A DNA stretch of 47,282 nt from Candidatus Binatia bacterium (GTDB lineage Bacteria > Desulfobacterota_B > Binatia > UBA9968 > JAJDTQ01). Made by a program: the position numbers and the translations under genes. Every line of letters begins with the position of its first letter. The stretch's first letter is position 1. The DNA lies in NCBI GenBank assembly GCA_022827045.1, contig JAJDTQ010000275.1, forward strand, positions 1 to 47,282, in the 5' to 3' direction. This document shows, piece after piece, positions 27,623 through 37,456 of the stretch. The notes under the pieces were generated by a model, which did not search any database, was not told where the DNA came from, and was given only the letters and a program-made list of their open reading frames with translations.

Positions 27623-28006
27623 ATGGCACGTATCGCCGGGGTGGATTTGCCCAAGAACAAGAGCATGGAGATCGCCTTGACCTACATCTACGGGATAGGC
27701 GGGACCACGTCGCGGAACATTCTCAAGGAAGCCGGAATTCCGTTCAGCCTCAAGTCCGACGACCTGTCCGACGACCAGGTGGTGGTGATACGGCGGATCA
27801 TCGACCAGGAAGTGAAGGTGGAAGGTGATCTGCGGCGCGACGTCACCATGGACATCAAGCGGCATATGGACATCGGCTCCTACCGGGGCCTCAGACACCG
27901 GCGGGGACTGCCGGTCCGGGGACAACGGACCCACACCAACGGCCGCACCCGGATGGGACCCCGCAGGACCATAGCCGGCAAGAAGAAGCCGCCTTCGAAG
28001 GGTTAA
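27623..28006 (+). CDS. rpsM: 30S ribosomal protein S13
   Basis: A 127-residue S13 of the 30S head, contacting P-site tRNA. It shows [23 protein letters not shown] and the basic tail [18 protein letters not shown]. The ATG at 27623 is chosen from the ribosome-binding site GGAGGGA and the family N terminus; a longer form would start inside the repeat. First gene of the alpha operon. Confidence 0.97.
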   Translation: MARIAGVDLPKNKSMEIALTYIYGIGGTTSRNILKEAGIPFSLKSDDLSDDQVVVIRRIIDQEVKVEGDLRRDVTMDIKRHMDIGSYRGLRHRRGLPVRGQRTHTNGRTRMGPRRTIAGKKKPPSKG

Positions 28007-28125
28007 GAGTCTGTCCGAGTAGGCAAGTACAACCCCTCTTCCTCTGGGAGAGGGTGGCCCGCGACCCGTCCCAAACCCAACCCCTCTCCCTCTGGGAGAG
28101 GGTGGCCGAAGGCCGGGTGAGGGCC
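28007..28125 (+). repeat. GC-rich double-hairpin repeat, units 4a and 4b in tandem
   Basis: Unit 4a (28007-28058) has the full leader and the first hairpin with one mismatch (CCTCTTCC for CCTCTCCC), then breaks off after GGTGGCC. Unit 4b (about 28076-28125) restarts and is complete. The pair directly follows the rpsM stop and makes the 140-bp rpsM-rpsK gap the longest in the alpha operon. Confidence 0.88.
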
Positions 28126-28146
28126 TGGACGAGAACAGGAGCATCC

Positions 28147-28557
28147 ATGGCTCAGGCCGCGAAGAAAGCGCGTGACGCGAGGGCGCCCAGGAAAAGGCGC
28201 GGGCGAAAGAACATCGCCGAAGGGGTGGCGCATATCCACTCCACCTTCAACAACACGATCATCACGATTTCCGACACCCAGGGCAACGTGGTGGCGTGGT
28301 CGAGCGCCGGCGCCATCGGCTTCAAGGGGTCCCGCAAGGGCACGCCCTTCGCGGCGCAGCAGGCGGCGGACAACGTGGCGCGGAAAGCCATGGATCACGG
28401 CATGCATTCGATCCAGGTCTACGTGCGGGGACCGGGCTCGGCCAGGGAGTCGGCCTTGAGGTCCCTTCAATCGGCGGGATTGAACATCAGCCTGATCAAG
28501 GACGTGACGCCGATTCCGCACAACGGCTGCAGGCCTCCCAAGCGAAGGCGTGTCTGA
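28147..28557 (+). CDS. rpsK: 30S ribosomal protein S11
   Basis: A 136-residue S11 of the platform. It shows [18 protein letters not shown] and [15 protein letters not shown] at the end; the latter is nearly universal. ATG 28147 was chosen because upstream in-frame starts lie in the repeat pair. rpsD starts 13 bp after the stop. Confidence 0.97.
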   Translation: MAQAAKKARDARAPRKRRGRKNIAEGVAHIHSTFNNTIITISDTQGNVVAWSSAGAIGFKGSRKGTPFAAQQAADNVARKAMDHGMHSIQVYVRGPGSARESALRSLQSAGLNISLIKDVTPIPHNGCRPPKRRRV

Positions 28558-28570
28558 GAGGAGATAGTCA

Positions 28571-29197
28571 GTGGCTAGGTACCATGGTCCGGTGTGCCGG
28601 CTTTGCCGGCGGGAGAACCTGAAGCTGTTCCTCAAGGGAGAGCGGTGCTACACGGACAAATGCGCCATCGAGCGGCGCAACTATCCGCCGGGGCAGCACG
28701 GCCAGAGGCGCCTCAAGTTCTCCGAATACAGCCTCCAGCTCAGGGAGAAGCAGAAGGTCAAACGCATGTACGGACTGCTTGAAAAGCAGTTCAGGGGCAG
28801 CTTCGAGACAGCCGAGAAGTCCCGCGGCATCACCGGCGAGAATCTCCTGGTGATACTGGAGAGAAGGCTCGACAACGTCGTCTACCGCCTCGGATTCGCC
28901 TGCTCCAGGGGCGACGCCCGCCTCCTGGTGCGCCACGGCCATGTCCAGGTGAACGGCCGGCGGGTGACCATCCCTTCGTATCGCGTGGGGGTGGGGGATG
29001 TCGTCTCCGTGGCGGAGAAGAGCCGCAAGTCGGAACGGGTCATCTCGGCCATGGAAGGAGCCCAGAGGCGCGGCGTGCCCGACTGGATGGAGGTCGACCC
29101 GGAGAAGTTCTCCGGCACCGTCAAGGTGCTGCCGAGCCGGAGCGACATCACCACACCCATCAACGAGAAGCTCATCGTCGAGCTGTACTCCAAGTAA
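28571..29197 (+). CDS. rpsD: 30S ribosomal protein S4 (zinc-binding)
   Basis: A 208-residue S4, a primary 16S rRNA binder and autoregulator of the alpha operon in E. coli. A zinc site is formed by C9, C12, C26 and C31. The S4 RNA-binding domain shows [13 protein letters not shown] and [14 protein letters not shown] at about 98-127. The start is GTG 28571. rpoA follows after 30 bp. Confidence 0.97.
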   Translation: MARYHGPVCRLCRRENLKLFLKGERCYTDKCAIERRNYPPGQHGQRRLKFSEYSLQLREKQKVKRMYGLLEKQFRGSFETAEKSRGITGENLLVILERRLDNVVYRLGFACSRGDARLLVRHGHVQVNGRRVTIPSYRVGVGDVVSVAEKSRKSERVISAMEGAQRRGVPDWMEVDPEKFSGTVKVLPSRSDITTPINEKLIVELYSK

Positions 29198-29227
29198 CCA
29201 GTGGCCTGAAGCCGTGTTGGAGATCCT

Positions 29228-30250
29228 ATGCACAAGCATTGGAGCGAACTGATCAAGCCCGAGACCGTAGAGGTCGACGAGAAGAGCCTCACCGCCACCT
29301 ACGGCAAATTCGTGGGAGAGCCCTTCGAGAGGGGATTCGGCCAGACCATCGGCAACAGTCTGCGGCGCATCCTTCTTTCTTCGCTCCGGGGCGCGGCCAT
29401 CACGTCCGTCCAGCTCGACGACGCGCTGCACGAATTTTCCACCATTCAGGGCGCCACGGAGGATGTCACCGACATCATCCTGAACCTGAAGGAGGTGCGG
29501 CTCAAGCTTCACGATTCGGAACGGGAGGTGATCCGCATCGAAGCCGCCGGTCCGAAGGAAGTGCTGGCCAAGGACATCGTCACGGGCCCGCAGGTCGAGA
29601 TCCTCAACCCCGAGCACCACATCGCCTCGCTCTCCAAGGAGGGACGGCTCAACGCCACCATGGTGGCGCGGATGGGCCAGGGGTACGTGCCCGCGGAACG
29701 CAACCGCGAGGAGGAGTTGCCCGTCGACACGATCTTCATGGATGCGGTCTTCTCTCCCATCCGCAAGGTCAACTTCACGGTGACGAACGCCCGTGTCGGC
29801 CAGCGCACGGACTACGACCGCCTCGTCCTCGAAGTCTGGACCGACGGCAGCGAGACGCCCGAGGATGCGTTGGCTTATGCCGCGCGGATCCTGCAGGACC
29901 AGGTCTCCATCTTCATCAACTTCAGGGAGGGGCCGCAGCCGGCCGAGAGCGATTCCGACGGCGAAGCAGCGTTGCTGAACGAGAACCTCTTCCGCGCGGT
30001 GGAGGACCTGGAATTCTCCGTCAGGGCGCAGAACTGCCTGCAGAACGCCAACTTGAAGTACATCGGCGAGCTGGTGCAAAAGACCGAGCAGGAGATGCTC
30101 AAGACCAAGAACTTCGGGCGGAAATCCCTTAACGAGATCAAGGAGTTGCTCGGCGAGTTGGGGCTGGAGCTGGGCATGAAGCTGGATCACTTCCCCAGCC
30201 GCGAGGAGCTCGAGAGCCGGAAACCGGCCGATCAGAAGGAGACGGCGTAG
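29228..30250 (+). CDS. rpoA: DNA-directed RNA polymerase subunit alpha
   Basis: A 340-residue alpha subunit. The N-terminal assembly domain has [20 protein letters not shown] (about 27-46); a linker follows near residue 235; the C-terminal domain (about 250-320) has the [15 protein letters not shown] and [16 protein letters not shown] segments that bind UP elements and activators. ATG 29228 has GGAG upstream. Confidence 0.98.
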   Translation: MHKHWSELIKPETVEVDEKSLTATYGKFVGEPFERGFGQTIGNSLRRILLSSLRGAAITSVQLDDALHEFSTIQGATEDVTDIILNLKEVRLKLHDSEREVIRIEAAGPKEVLAKDIVTGPQVEILNPEHHIASLSKEGRLNATMVARMGQGYVPAERNREEELPVDTIFMDAVFSPIRKVNFTVTNARVGQRTDYDRLVLEVWTDGSETPEDALAYAARILQDQVSIFINFREGPQPAESDSDGEAALLNENLFRAVEDLEFSVRAQNCLQNANLKYIGELVQKTEQEMLKTKNFGRKSLNEIKELLGELGLELGMKLDHFPSREELESRKPADQKETA

Positions 30251-30253
30251 TCC

Positions 30254-30682
30254 ATGCGGCACCTCAAGAAAGGCAGAAAACTGAACCGTAGTCCGAGCCA
30301 CCGTCTGGCCATGTTGCGGAACATGGCCACGTCGCTCCTGCGCCACGACCGCATTACCACCACCGATGCCAAGGCCAAGGAACTGCGCCGTTGGGCGGAC
30401 TGGCTGATCACGCTCGGCAAGGACGGCAGCCTGCATGCGCGCCGGCGCGCGCTGGCTTTCGTCCAGGACAAGGCCGTGGTGGCGCGGCTGTTCAGCGAGC
30501 TGGGGCCGCGCTTCCAGGATCGTAACGGCGGCTACACCCGGGTCGTCAAGGTCGGACGCCGGCGGGGTGATTCGGCGCCGCTTTCCGTCATCGAGCTGAT
30601 CCCGGCGGGGGACGGGACGGAAGAAGCGGCCGGCGCGCCCGCCGAAACCGAGAGCGAAACAACCTCGACCGCCGGGAACTAG
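30254..30682 (+). CDS. rplQ: 50S ribosomal protein L17
   Basis: A 142-residue L17 near the tunnel exit. The N-terminal block [17 protein letters not shown] is typical, as is the [14 protein letters not shown] segment. The last 25 residues are an acidic Ala/Glu/Thr-rich tail of low conservation. It is the last ribosomal gene; no intrinsic terminator follows before the next gene (16-bp gap). Confidence 0.97.
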   Translation: MRHLKKGRKLNRSPSHRLAMLRNMATSLLRHDRITTTDAKAKELRRWADWLITLGKDGSLHARRRALAFVQDKAVVARLFSELGPRFQDRNGGYTRVVKVGRRRGDSAPLSVIELIPAGDGTEEAAGAPAETESETTSTAGN

Positions 30683-30698
30683 TGGCCTGTGACATGCT

Positions 30699-31232
30699 AT
30701 GGTCAACCATCGAAAGGCGACGGATGGCGGTAGTATCTCTTTCAGCCGCCGCCAGTTGTTCATTGCCGCCCCCCTTTACGTCATCGCGTCGGCCTTCATC
30801 TTCCTGATCGGAATCCTGATCGGCCAGAGCATCGAGGAGCGGAAAATCCTGCGCCGGGAAGAACCGGCGGTAAAGGTTCCGGTGAAGCCCGATGCTCCCA
30901 AGGCCGACCAGGAGATGACCTTCTACGATACGCTGGGCAAGCCCGATCCCGCCCCGCCACGCGCCGAAGAACCGCCCGCCAATACCGGTGCCAGGAAGAC
31001 TCCATGGAGCGTACAGGTCGCTGCTTCCCGCAACCGCGCGACCGCGGACGAGATGGCGGCGTCGCTGACGAAGCAGGGCTATCGAGCCTACGTGACCTCC
31101 GGTAGACTCAACGAGAAGACCTTCTACAGGGTGCGGGTGGGCAGGTTCGGGACTCGCCAGGAGGCCATGGCCGAACTTCAGAGACTCAAGGCCGCGAAAT
31201 ACAAGAACGCGATGATCACGAGGAACCGATGA
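30699..31232 (+). CDS. SPOR-domain membrane protein
   Basis: A 177-residue protein with a cytoplasmic basic N terminus, one membrane span (about residues 21-43), a proline-rich periplasmic linker and a C-terminal SPOR domain (about 103-177, with WSVQVAASRNRATADEMAA and FYRVRVGRFGTRQEAM). SPOR domains bind denuded peptidoglycan at division sites, so a role in cell division or wall remodelling is likely (family knowledge). Its stop overlaps the trpD start (ATGA). The exact substrate is unknown, and no strong Shine-Dalgarno sequence precedes ATG 30699. Confidence 0.88.
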   Translation: MVNHRKATDGGSISFSRRQLFIAAPLYVIASAFIFLIGILIGQSIEERKILRREEPAVKVPVKPDAPKADQEMTFYDTLGKPDPAPPRAEEPPANTGARKTPWSVQVAASRNRATADEMAASLTKQGYRAYVTSGRLNEKTFYRVRVGRFGTRQEAMAELQRLKAAKYKNAMITRNR

Positions 31233-32245
31233 ACATCCAGCAAGCCATTGCGCAACTGGTGGCGGGCACCAACCTCACGGAACAGGAGATGGTCGAGGTC
31301 ATGAACCAGGTGATGACCGGCGAGGCCACTCCCATCCAGGTGGGAGCCTTCCTGACCGCCTTGCGGATGCAGGGCGAGACCGTGGATGAGGTCACCGGCG
31401 CGGCCCGGGTCATGAGGGAAAAGGCTTCGCACGTCGACGCCGGCGAGGGCTGCGTTCTGGATACCTGCGGCACCGGAGGCGACGGCAAGAACACGTTCAA
31501 CATTTCCACGACGGTGGCCTTCGTGGTGGCGGCCGCGGGCATTACCGTGGCGAAGCACGGCAATCGAGCCGTCTCCAGCGGCTCGGGCAGCGCCGACGTC
31601 CTGGGCGCCCTTGGCGTCAAGATCGACGTGCCCAAGGAGACGGTGGAGCGATGCCTGCGCGAGGTGGGGCTGGGCTTCCTGTTCGCGCCGGCGTTGCACG
31701 GCGCCATGAAGTACGCGGCGGCGCCGCGCCGCGAGGTGGGCATACGGACCATCTTCAACCTCCTGGGCCCCTTGACCAATCCGGCCAACGCCAGCCACCA
31801 GCTCATCGGCATCTACGACGGCACGCTGATCGAAACCGTGGCGCAGGTGCTCGGCAACCTCGGCAGCCGGCGGGCGATGGTGGTCCACGGCGAGGAAGGC
31901 CTCGATGAGATCTCCCTCGGCGGACCCACCGCGGTGGCCGAGTGGAAGGACGGGGCCGTCGCCCGCTACACCCTGACCCCCGAGGAGTTCGGCTTCGAGA
32001 AGTGCCCCGCGGAGCGGTTGACGGCCGCGGATCCGGCGGAATGCGCCGCCATCGTGACCGCCGTGCTGAAGGGAGAGCCCGGTCCTGCCCGGGACGTCGT
32101 GCTGCTCAACAGCGGCGCGGCGCTCTGCGTCAGTGAGCGGGTCGCGACCATCGCGGACGGCATCGACCTGGCCCGGGAACGCATCGATTCGGGAGCCGCC
32201 CTGGAAACGCTCCAGCACCTCGTGGAAGTCACCAACGAAGCGTAA
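31229..32245 (+). CDS. trpD: Anthranilate phosphoribosyltransferase
   Basis: A 338-residue enzyme that joins anthranilate to PRPP, the second step of tryptophan synthesis from chorismate. Visible motifs are CGTGGDGKNTFNIST (PRPP site, about 79-93), KHGNRAVSSGSGSADVLGALG and the FNLLGPLTNPA segment. It overlaps the preceding SPOR gene by 4 bases. trpE and trpG are not upstream, so the pathway genes are split in this genome. Confidence 0.97.
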   Translation: MNIQQAIAQLVAGTNLTEQEMVEVMNQVMTGEATPIQVGAFLTALRMQGETVDEVTGAARVMREKASHVDAGEGCVLDTCGTGGDGKNTFNISTTVAFVVAAAGITVAKHGNRAVSSGSGSADVLGALGVKIDVPKETVERCLREVGLGFLFAPALHGAMKYAAAPRREVGIRTIFNLLGPLTNPANASHQLIGIYDGTLIETVAQVLGNLGSRRAMVVHGEEGLDEISLGGPTAVAEWKDGAVARYTLTPEEFGFEKCPAERLTAADPAECAAIVTAVLKGEPGPARDVVLLNSGAALCVSERVATIADGIDLARERIDSGAALETLQHLVEVTNEA

Positions 32246-32260
32246 GGCCAAGGGCGACAC

Positions 32261-32319
32261 GTAGTCAAAGACAACCCCTCTCCCTCTGGGAGAGGGTGGC
32301 CGAAGGCCGGGTGAGGGCC
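32261..32319 (+). repeat. GC-rich double-hairpin repeat, unit 5
   Basis: The core at 32275-32319 is identical in structure to unit 3; only a short part of the leader (GTAGTCAAAGACAA) remains. It fills the trpD-trpC gap, starting 15 bp after the trpD stop. The trpC ribosome-binding site GGAG (32328-32331) lies 8 bases after its end. Confidence 0.9.
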
Positions 32320-32335
32320 CCCCGGACGGAGCGAA

Positions 32336-33166
32336 ATGAGGCAAGAGGGCACGGCGTCGGCGGGAAACGATATCCTGGAACGGATCGTGACGCACGTGCG
32401 CGCGGAGACCGTGTCCCGCCGCAAGGAACGCCCGGTGGAGTGGCTGAAGGACCGCCCGCTCTACCATCGGGAGCGCCGGGGTTTTACGGCGTCCCTGTCC
32501 CGGCCCGGCCGCCACGTCATCGCCGAGGTGAAACGGGCATCGCCCTCCCAGGGGATGATCCGCCAGGACTTCGAGCCCGTCGCCATCGCGTCGCGTTACG
32601 AGGCCAGCGGCGCCACCGCCCTTTCGGTGGTCACCGAGGAACGCTTCTTCAACGGCTCCCTCCGGTACCTGTCCGACATCGCGGCGGCGGTTTCACGGCC
32701 GCTTCTGAGAAAGGACTTCGTGCTGGAGCCCTACCACCTGGTAGAGGCGCGCGGTTTCGGCGCCGACGCCGTCCTGTTGATCGCCGCGATCCTCGACGCC
32801 GGCGAGATGGAGACCCTCCACGCCGAGGCCCGGTCCCTTTCCCTGGACGTATTGGTGGAGGTACACTCCGAGCCTGAGCTGGAGACGGCCCTGGGCCTGG
32901 GCGCGTCGGTGATCGGCATCAACAACCGGAACCTTCACACGTTCGAGGTGGACCTCGGAGTCGCCGAAGCCCTCCTGCCGCGTATCCCGGCCGGCGTGCT
33001 GGCCGTGTGCGAGAGCGGCATCAAGGACGTCGGGCACGTCGAGCGCCTCGAGGCCTCCGGGGCGCGGGTCTTTCTGGTCGGCGAGACCCTCATGCGTTCC
33101 ACCGACCCGGGCGCCAAGCTCGCCGAGCTTCTCGGCGCGGACGCCGCCGCCCATGGTCAAGGTTAA
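32336..33166 (+). CDS. trpC: Indole-3-glycerol phosphate synthase
   Basis: A 276-residue (beta/alpha)8-barrel enzyme that closes the indole ring. Catalytic segments visible are IAEVKRASPSQG (catalytic Glu and Lys), LLRKDFVLEPY, VLVEVHS, GINNRNLHTFEVD and ESGIKDV. The N-terminal extension of about 15 residues before DILERIV is not conserved, so a later start is possible. It overlaps trpF by 14 bases. Confidence 0.96.
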   Translation: MRQEGTASAGNDILERIVTHVRAETVSRRKERPVEWLKDRPLYHRERRGFTASLSRPGRHVIAEVKRASPSQGMIRQDFEPVAIASRYEASGATALSVVTEERFFNGSLRYLSDIAAAVSRPLLRKDFVLEPYHLVEARGFGADAVLLIAAILDAGEMETLHAEARSLSLDVLVEVHSEPELETALGLGASVIGINNRNLHTFEVDLGVAEALLPRIPAGVLAVCESGIKDVGHVERLEASGARVFLVGETLMRSTDPGAKLAELLGADAAAHGQG

Positions 33167-33779
33167 GATCTGCGGCGTCACCACCGCCGAGGACGCATTG
33201 AAGGCGGTGGAATACGGCGCCGACGCCCTGGGGTTCAACTTCTACCCGCCGAGCCCGAGATATATCCTCCCCGAGAAGGCGGCCGCGATACTCCGGGAGG
33301 TGCCTCCGGGCATTTGCACGGCCGGGCTGTTCGTCAACGAATCCCGGCAACACGTGACCTCGGTGCTGCGGACTTGCCGGTCCGGTGAAAGCTCCGGCCT
33401 CACCGCGGTCCAGTTCCACGGTGACGAGGACTGCGGCTTCTGTGCCCGCTGGCCGCTCAAGGTGATCAAGGCGTTCCGCGTCCGCGACGAGGAAACCCTC
33501 CGGGAAATCGGGGAGTTTCCGGCGGACTACTACCTCCTGGACTCCTGGAGCCGGGAGCTGTTCGGCGGTTCGGGGTCCGCCTTCACCTGGACCTGGCTGC
33601 GGGAGCCGATGGCGCGTCCGGTGATTCTGGCGGGCGGTCTCTATGTCGACAACGTCAGCGAGGCGGTGCGCGCGGTGAAACCCTTTGGCGTGGATGTCTG
33701 CACCGGCGTGGAGGCCGTGCCGGGCCGCAAGGACCACCGGCGGATGAAGGATTTCATCGCCGCGGCCAAGGCGGAATGA
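33153..33779 (+). CDS. trpF: Phosphoribosylanthranilate isomerase
   Basis: A 208-residue (beta/alpha)8 enzyme that isomerises phosphoribosylanthranilate. The catalytic Cys is in KICGVT (C7) and the catalytic Asp in YLLDSW. The phosphate-binding end reads LAGGLYVDNV and DVCTGVEAVPGRKD; the usual form of the latter is DVSSGVE, so this is a mild variant. It overlaps trpC and folC (ATGA), showing a tight operon. trpB and trpA are not adjacent. Confidence 0.96.
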   Translation: MVKVKICGVTTAEDALKAVEYGADALGFNFYPPSPRYILPEKAAAILREVPPGICTAGLFVNESRQHVTSVLRTCRSGESSGLTAVQFHGDEDCGFCARWPLKVIKAFRVRDEETLREIGEFPADYYLLDSWSRELFGGSGSAFTWTWLREPMARPVILAGGLYVDNVSEAVRAVKPFGVDVCTGVEAVPGRKDHRRMKDFIAAAKAE

Positions 33780-35110
33780 TCAGCGCCGCCGCCCGGATTC
33801 CCGGTGCCGTGAGCTCCTATCGCAAGAGTCTCGACTTCATCTACAATCTTCGCGGCGCCGAGACTCGCGACGCCGAGTTCGACCTGCGCCTCGAGCGCGT
33901 GGCGCACGCGCTGTCGCTGTTCGGCAATCCACAGGACCGCTTCCGCGTCTGTCATGTCGCCGGGACCAACGGCAAAGGGTCGACGGCCGCCATCATCCAT
34001 TCCGTGTTGTCGGCGCAGCGCTACCGGGCCGGCCTCTACACCTCGCCGCACCTGGCGGATTTCACCGAGCGAATCCGCGTCGGCCGGCGCCCCATCAGCC
34101 GGGCGATGGTCGTCGCGCTGGTCCGGGAGGTGGCCGCCCGGACGGAGCAGGCGTCCCTGCGTCTGACTTTTTTCGAGTTCGCGACGGTCATGGCCTTTGT
34201 GCACTTCGCGCGGCAACGAGTGCAGGCCGCGGTGGTGGAGGTGGGGCTCGGCGGGAGGCTCGACGCTACCAACCTGGTGCGGCCCAGCGTCTGCGCGGTC
34301 ACCACCATCGCCAGGGACCACGAGCGTTTTCTCGGCAAGGGGATCGCCTCCATCGCGCGCGAGAAGGGCGGCATCATCAAGCCCGGGGTCCCTGTGGTTT
34401 GCGGCGACCTGCCCGCCGCCGCCGACCGGGTCATTCGCGGGATCGCGCGCTCCCGGGAAGCTCCGGTCCGCCGCTGGGGAAGGGACTACTCGGTGGTCCC
34501 CCGCGACGACGGCCGGTTCGATTATCACGGCCGGGAATGGTCGTTGGACGGGCTGGGACTGTCCCTCCCCGGCGGCTACCAGCGCCACAACGCCGGCGTC
34601 GCACTGGCATCCCTGGAGACGCTTCGGACGGCGTTGCCGGTCCGGGAGCGGGCGATACGCTCGGGCCTCGAGTCGGTGGCATGGCCGGGGCGGCTGGAGG
34701 TCCTGCCGGGCCGTCCCGGCATCATACTGGACGGAGCGCACAATCCCGGCGCGGCGGTGGCGCTTGCCGGCGCCGTCTCGGGCCTCGTCGGCAAGCGGAA
34801 AGTTCGTTTGCTGTTCGGCAGCATGCATGACAAGGACTGGTCATCGATGCTCGCCGTCCTATGCGGCCTGGCCGGGGAGGTGGTTCTGACCCGCACGCCC
34901 ACCGGACGGGGCGCGGACCCGGGTTCGTTGTGCTCCGCGCTGCCGCGCGGGCTGCCGGCAACCGTGGTGGACGACCCGGTCGCGGCCCTCGACCGTCTGG
35001 CGGCGGACCGGCGGCGACGGGACGTTCCGATTCTCGTGGCGGGCTCTCTCTATCTCGTGGGGGCGGTGCGCGCCAAGGCCCTGGAACTGTCCGCACGGTT
35101 CCGCCGCTGA
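33776..35110 (+). CDS. folC: Bifunctional folylpolyglutamate/dihydrofolate synthase
   Basis: A 444-residue ligase of the Mur family that adds glutamate to dihydropteroate or folates. It shows the P-loop GTNGKGST (about 63-70), YTSPHLADFTERIRV, EVGLGGRLDATN and, in the C-terminal domain, LDGAHNPGAA. The start overlaps the trpF stop. folC beside trp genes is common in proteobacteria, usually with accD between, which is missing here. Confidence 0.95.
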   Translation: MISAAARIPGAVSSYRKSLDFIYNLRGAETRDAEFDLRLERVAHALSLFGNPQDRFRVCHVAGTNGKGSTAAIIHSVLSAQRYRAGLYTSPHLADFTERIRVGRRPISRAMVVALVREVAARTEQASLRLTFFEFATVMAFVHFARQRVQAAVVEVGLGGRLDATNLVRPSVCAVTTIARDHERFLGKGIASIAREKGGIIKPGVPVVCGDLPAAADRVIRGIARSREAPVRRWGRDYSVVPRDDGRFDYHGREWSLDGLGLSLPGGYQRHNAGVALASLETLRTALPVRERAIRSGLESVAWPGRLEVLPGRPGIILDGAHNPGAAVALAGAVSGLVGKRKVRLLFGSMHDKDWSSMLAVLCGLAGEVVLTRTPTGRGADPGSLCSALPRGLPATVVDDPVAALDRLAADRRRRDVPILVAGSLYLVGAVRAKALELSARFRR

Positions 35111-35140
35111 ACGCGCCGGCGGCCGGCCCCGGCATCGACC

Positions 35141-37456
35141 ATGTATCCGTGGCGCTCAAGAATTGCCACCTGTCTCCTGGCATCCTTTTGCGGCGTGTCG
35201 GCCGTTGCCGTGGATCCGGCCCGGTCCGACGACCAGGGGGAACGTGTCGAGGTGTCCGCCGACTCCATCGAAGTGCGCCGGGCGGGCGATACCATCGAGG
35301 CCGCGGGCAAGGTGGAGGTCCGGCGCCGGGAATCGGTCTTCGGAGCGGACTCCGTGGAGTTCGACCGGTCGAGGCGGACGTTGCGCGCCCGGGGCTCGGT
35401 CTATCTCCGTGATCCGCGCTACCGGCTCCAGGCGTCCGGGCTCGAAATGGACCTGGCGGACGAGACCGGCACGATTCTGGACGCCGACGTCTTCATCGAG
35501 GACGGCAACCTCAGCCTCAGTGGAAGTCGCGTCGAGAAGTCCGCGGGACAAACCTTTGCCGTCGAGGACGGGCGTCTCACCACGTGTCTCTGCGAGGGGG
35601 AAACGCCCCCTTGGCGCATCGGCGCCAGGGAGCTCCGGTTGGGCCGGGACGGCCGGGCGGCGGCGGACGACGTCACCTTCTACATCTACGACGTTCCGGT
35701 GCTGTACTTGCCCTACGCGACGTTTCCTTCCGCCGCGGAGCGGGCAAGCGGTCTGCTGTCTCCTTCCTTCGGCTGGTCCGACCGGGCCGGGGTGCGCTAC
35801 CGGCAACCGTTCTTCTGGGCCGTGGACGAGAGCAGCGATGCGACGTTCAACCTCGCGGTGGAGTCCAGGACCCGTGCCGGCGTCACCGGACAGTACCGCG
35901 CCATCCTCGATGCGAGGACCGACGGACGGCTGGACCTTGCCTACTTCAACGAGCGGACACACGGGGTCCGGTCCGTGGAGCACGCCAGGATCGCGGACCC
36001 CACGGTCCCGGCGAACCGCTGGAGCGTCCGGCTGACTCACCGGCATCGCGCGCCGTCGGGGTGGGCGACCTTCAGCGACGTGGCCCTCTACAGCGACAGC
36101 TTCGTGACGCACGAGCTCATGGACTTCACCGAACTGGACGCCGGCGAGAGAAGGCGCGCCCGGGTGAGCCGCTCCAGCCCTTCGCGGCTCGGTTTCTACC
36201 GGCACGAGTCGGGCGTGACGCTGCGGGGAGAGCTGGACTACCTGCAGGACCTGGTTCAACCCCGGCAGCAGGCGCTCCACCGGATCCCCCACATCGTCTT
36301 CAGCGGCGCCCGGAGTCTGGGCGGTCGCCTCGATCTGGGTTGGGACGCCACCGTGACCCGCTACGTAAGGGAGCGGCTGGCGGACGGCTTGAGGATCGAT
36401 ATCCGCCCCGAGTTGACCTGGCCGGTCACCCTCGGGCGCCATTTCAGACTCGCCAGTAGCGTGGCGCTGCGCGAGACCCTCTATCGCCTCGATTCCGTCG
36501 AGGGTCGATTCGCCGCCGCGCGCGACGACCAGTCCGGGCAGTTCGCCCGCAACAGTTCCCGGGAGCTCGTGGAGTTTCGATCGACCCTGTCCACTTCGCT
36601 GAGCCGCGTGTACGACCGGCAACTCGGTGCGTGGTCCCGGTTCCGGCACGTGGTGGAGCCCGCCGTGCAGTATCTGTTCATTCCCTCGACGGACCAGCGG
36701 CATCTCCCCTTGTGGGACGCCGTCGACCGGATCAATCGACGCAACCTGCTCACGTTGTCATTGACCAACCGTTTCTGGGCCAGGCGCGGCGCGGACGCTC
36801 CGGCGGTCGCCCATGACCCCGCCGCCGGCAGCCGCACGGGCGGTGGCGGGCCGGCCGTCGTGACCCGGTTCGCCCGGGCCCGGGTCGCGGCGAGCCTGGA
36901 CCTCGACAAGGCGCGCGAGGGCAGCGGCCGCCTTTCGGACCTGGATATCGGCCTGGGCGTCCACCCGGCCGACAACGTGGACGTCGTCGTCGGACTCGGC
37001 ATCGACCCCGGACCCTGGAACCTGCGCGAGGCCGCGCTGGGACTCTCGCTGTTCGAAGCCGCGCCCCCGGATACCCGGGTGCCCGACAAGGATTTCCGCA
37101 GACCCAACGGCCTTTCGTTGAGCTACCGCCATATTCGAGCGAACCCGCTTTCGCCCCTGGCGGACCACGCCAACCTCGATCTGCTCGCGGACTGTCCCGC
37201 GGACCCGCGATGCCTCGAGCGCGGCCCCCTCGACGCCGTGCAGGCCAGCGGCGTGTTGCGCGTGGCCGATCGCCTCCTGTTGCTCTACGACGGCAACTAC
37301 GACGGCGCGTCCGGCCGCCTGACGCGCAATGAGATAGGCGTCAAGTACCTGTCGCGGTGCCGGTGCTGGACCGTCGCCGCGTTCGTGGACCTGCAGACCA
37401 ACCCGGATCGCACGCTCCTGTCGGTCAAGTTCAACCTCCTGGGCCTGGGTTCCTAG
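35141..37456 (+). CDS. lptD: LPS-assembly protein LptD
   Basis: A 771-residue outer-membrane protein that inserts LPS into the outer leaflet. After a signal peptide (about 1-24) comes an OstA-type jellyroll domain (about 35-150, with the repeated SVEFDRSRRTLRARGSVYL pattern), then the beta-barrel. Paired cysteines TCLC near residue 148 and the C-terminal RCRCW motif match the disulphides needed for LptD assembly. The order folC-lptD-gspD shows no shared pathway. The ATG at 35141 lacks a strong Shine-Dalgarno sequence. Confidence 0.94.
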   Translation: MYPWRSRIATCLLASFCGVSAVAVDPARSDDQGERVEVSADSIEVRRAGDTIEAAGKVEVRRRESVFGADSVEFDRSRRTLRARGSVYLRDPRYRLQASGLEMDLADETGTILDADVFIEDGNLSLSGSRVEKSAGQTFAVEDGRLTTCLCEGETPPWRIGARELRLGRDGRAAADDVTFYIYDVPVLYLPYATFPSAAERASGLLSPSFGWSDRAGVRYRQPFFWAVDESSDATFNLAVESRTRAGVTGQYRAILDARTDGRLDLAYFNERTHGVRSVEHARIADPTVPANRWSVRLTHRHRAPSGWATFSDVALYSDSFVTHELMDFTELDAGERRRARVSRSSPSRLGFYRHESGVTLRGELDYLQDLVQPRQQALHRIPHIVFSGARSLGGRLDLGWDATVTRYVRERLADGLRIDIRPELTWPVTLGRHFRLASSVALRETLYRLDSVEGRFAAARDDQSGQFARNSSRELVEFRSTLSTSLSRVYDRQLGAWSRFRHVVEPAVQYLFIPSTDQRHLPLWDAVDRINRRNLLTLSLTNRFWARRGADAPAVAHDPAAGSRTGGGGPAVVTRFARARVAASLDLDKAREGSGRLSDLDIGLGVHPADNVDVVVGLGIDPGPWNLREAALGLSLFEAAPPDTRVPDKDFRRPNGLSLSYRHIRANPLSPLADHANLDLLADCPADPRCLERGPLDAVQASGVLRVADRLLLLYDGNYDGASGRLTRNEIGVKYLSRCRCWTVAAFVDLQTNPDRTLLSVKFNLLGLGS

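Noticed and set aside
28568..30763. Minus-strand frame of 731 codons
   Set aside because: Antisense to rpsD, rpoA and rplQ, with no recognisable domain.
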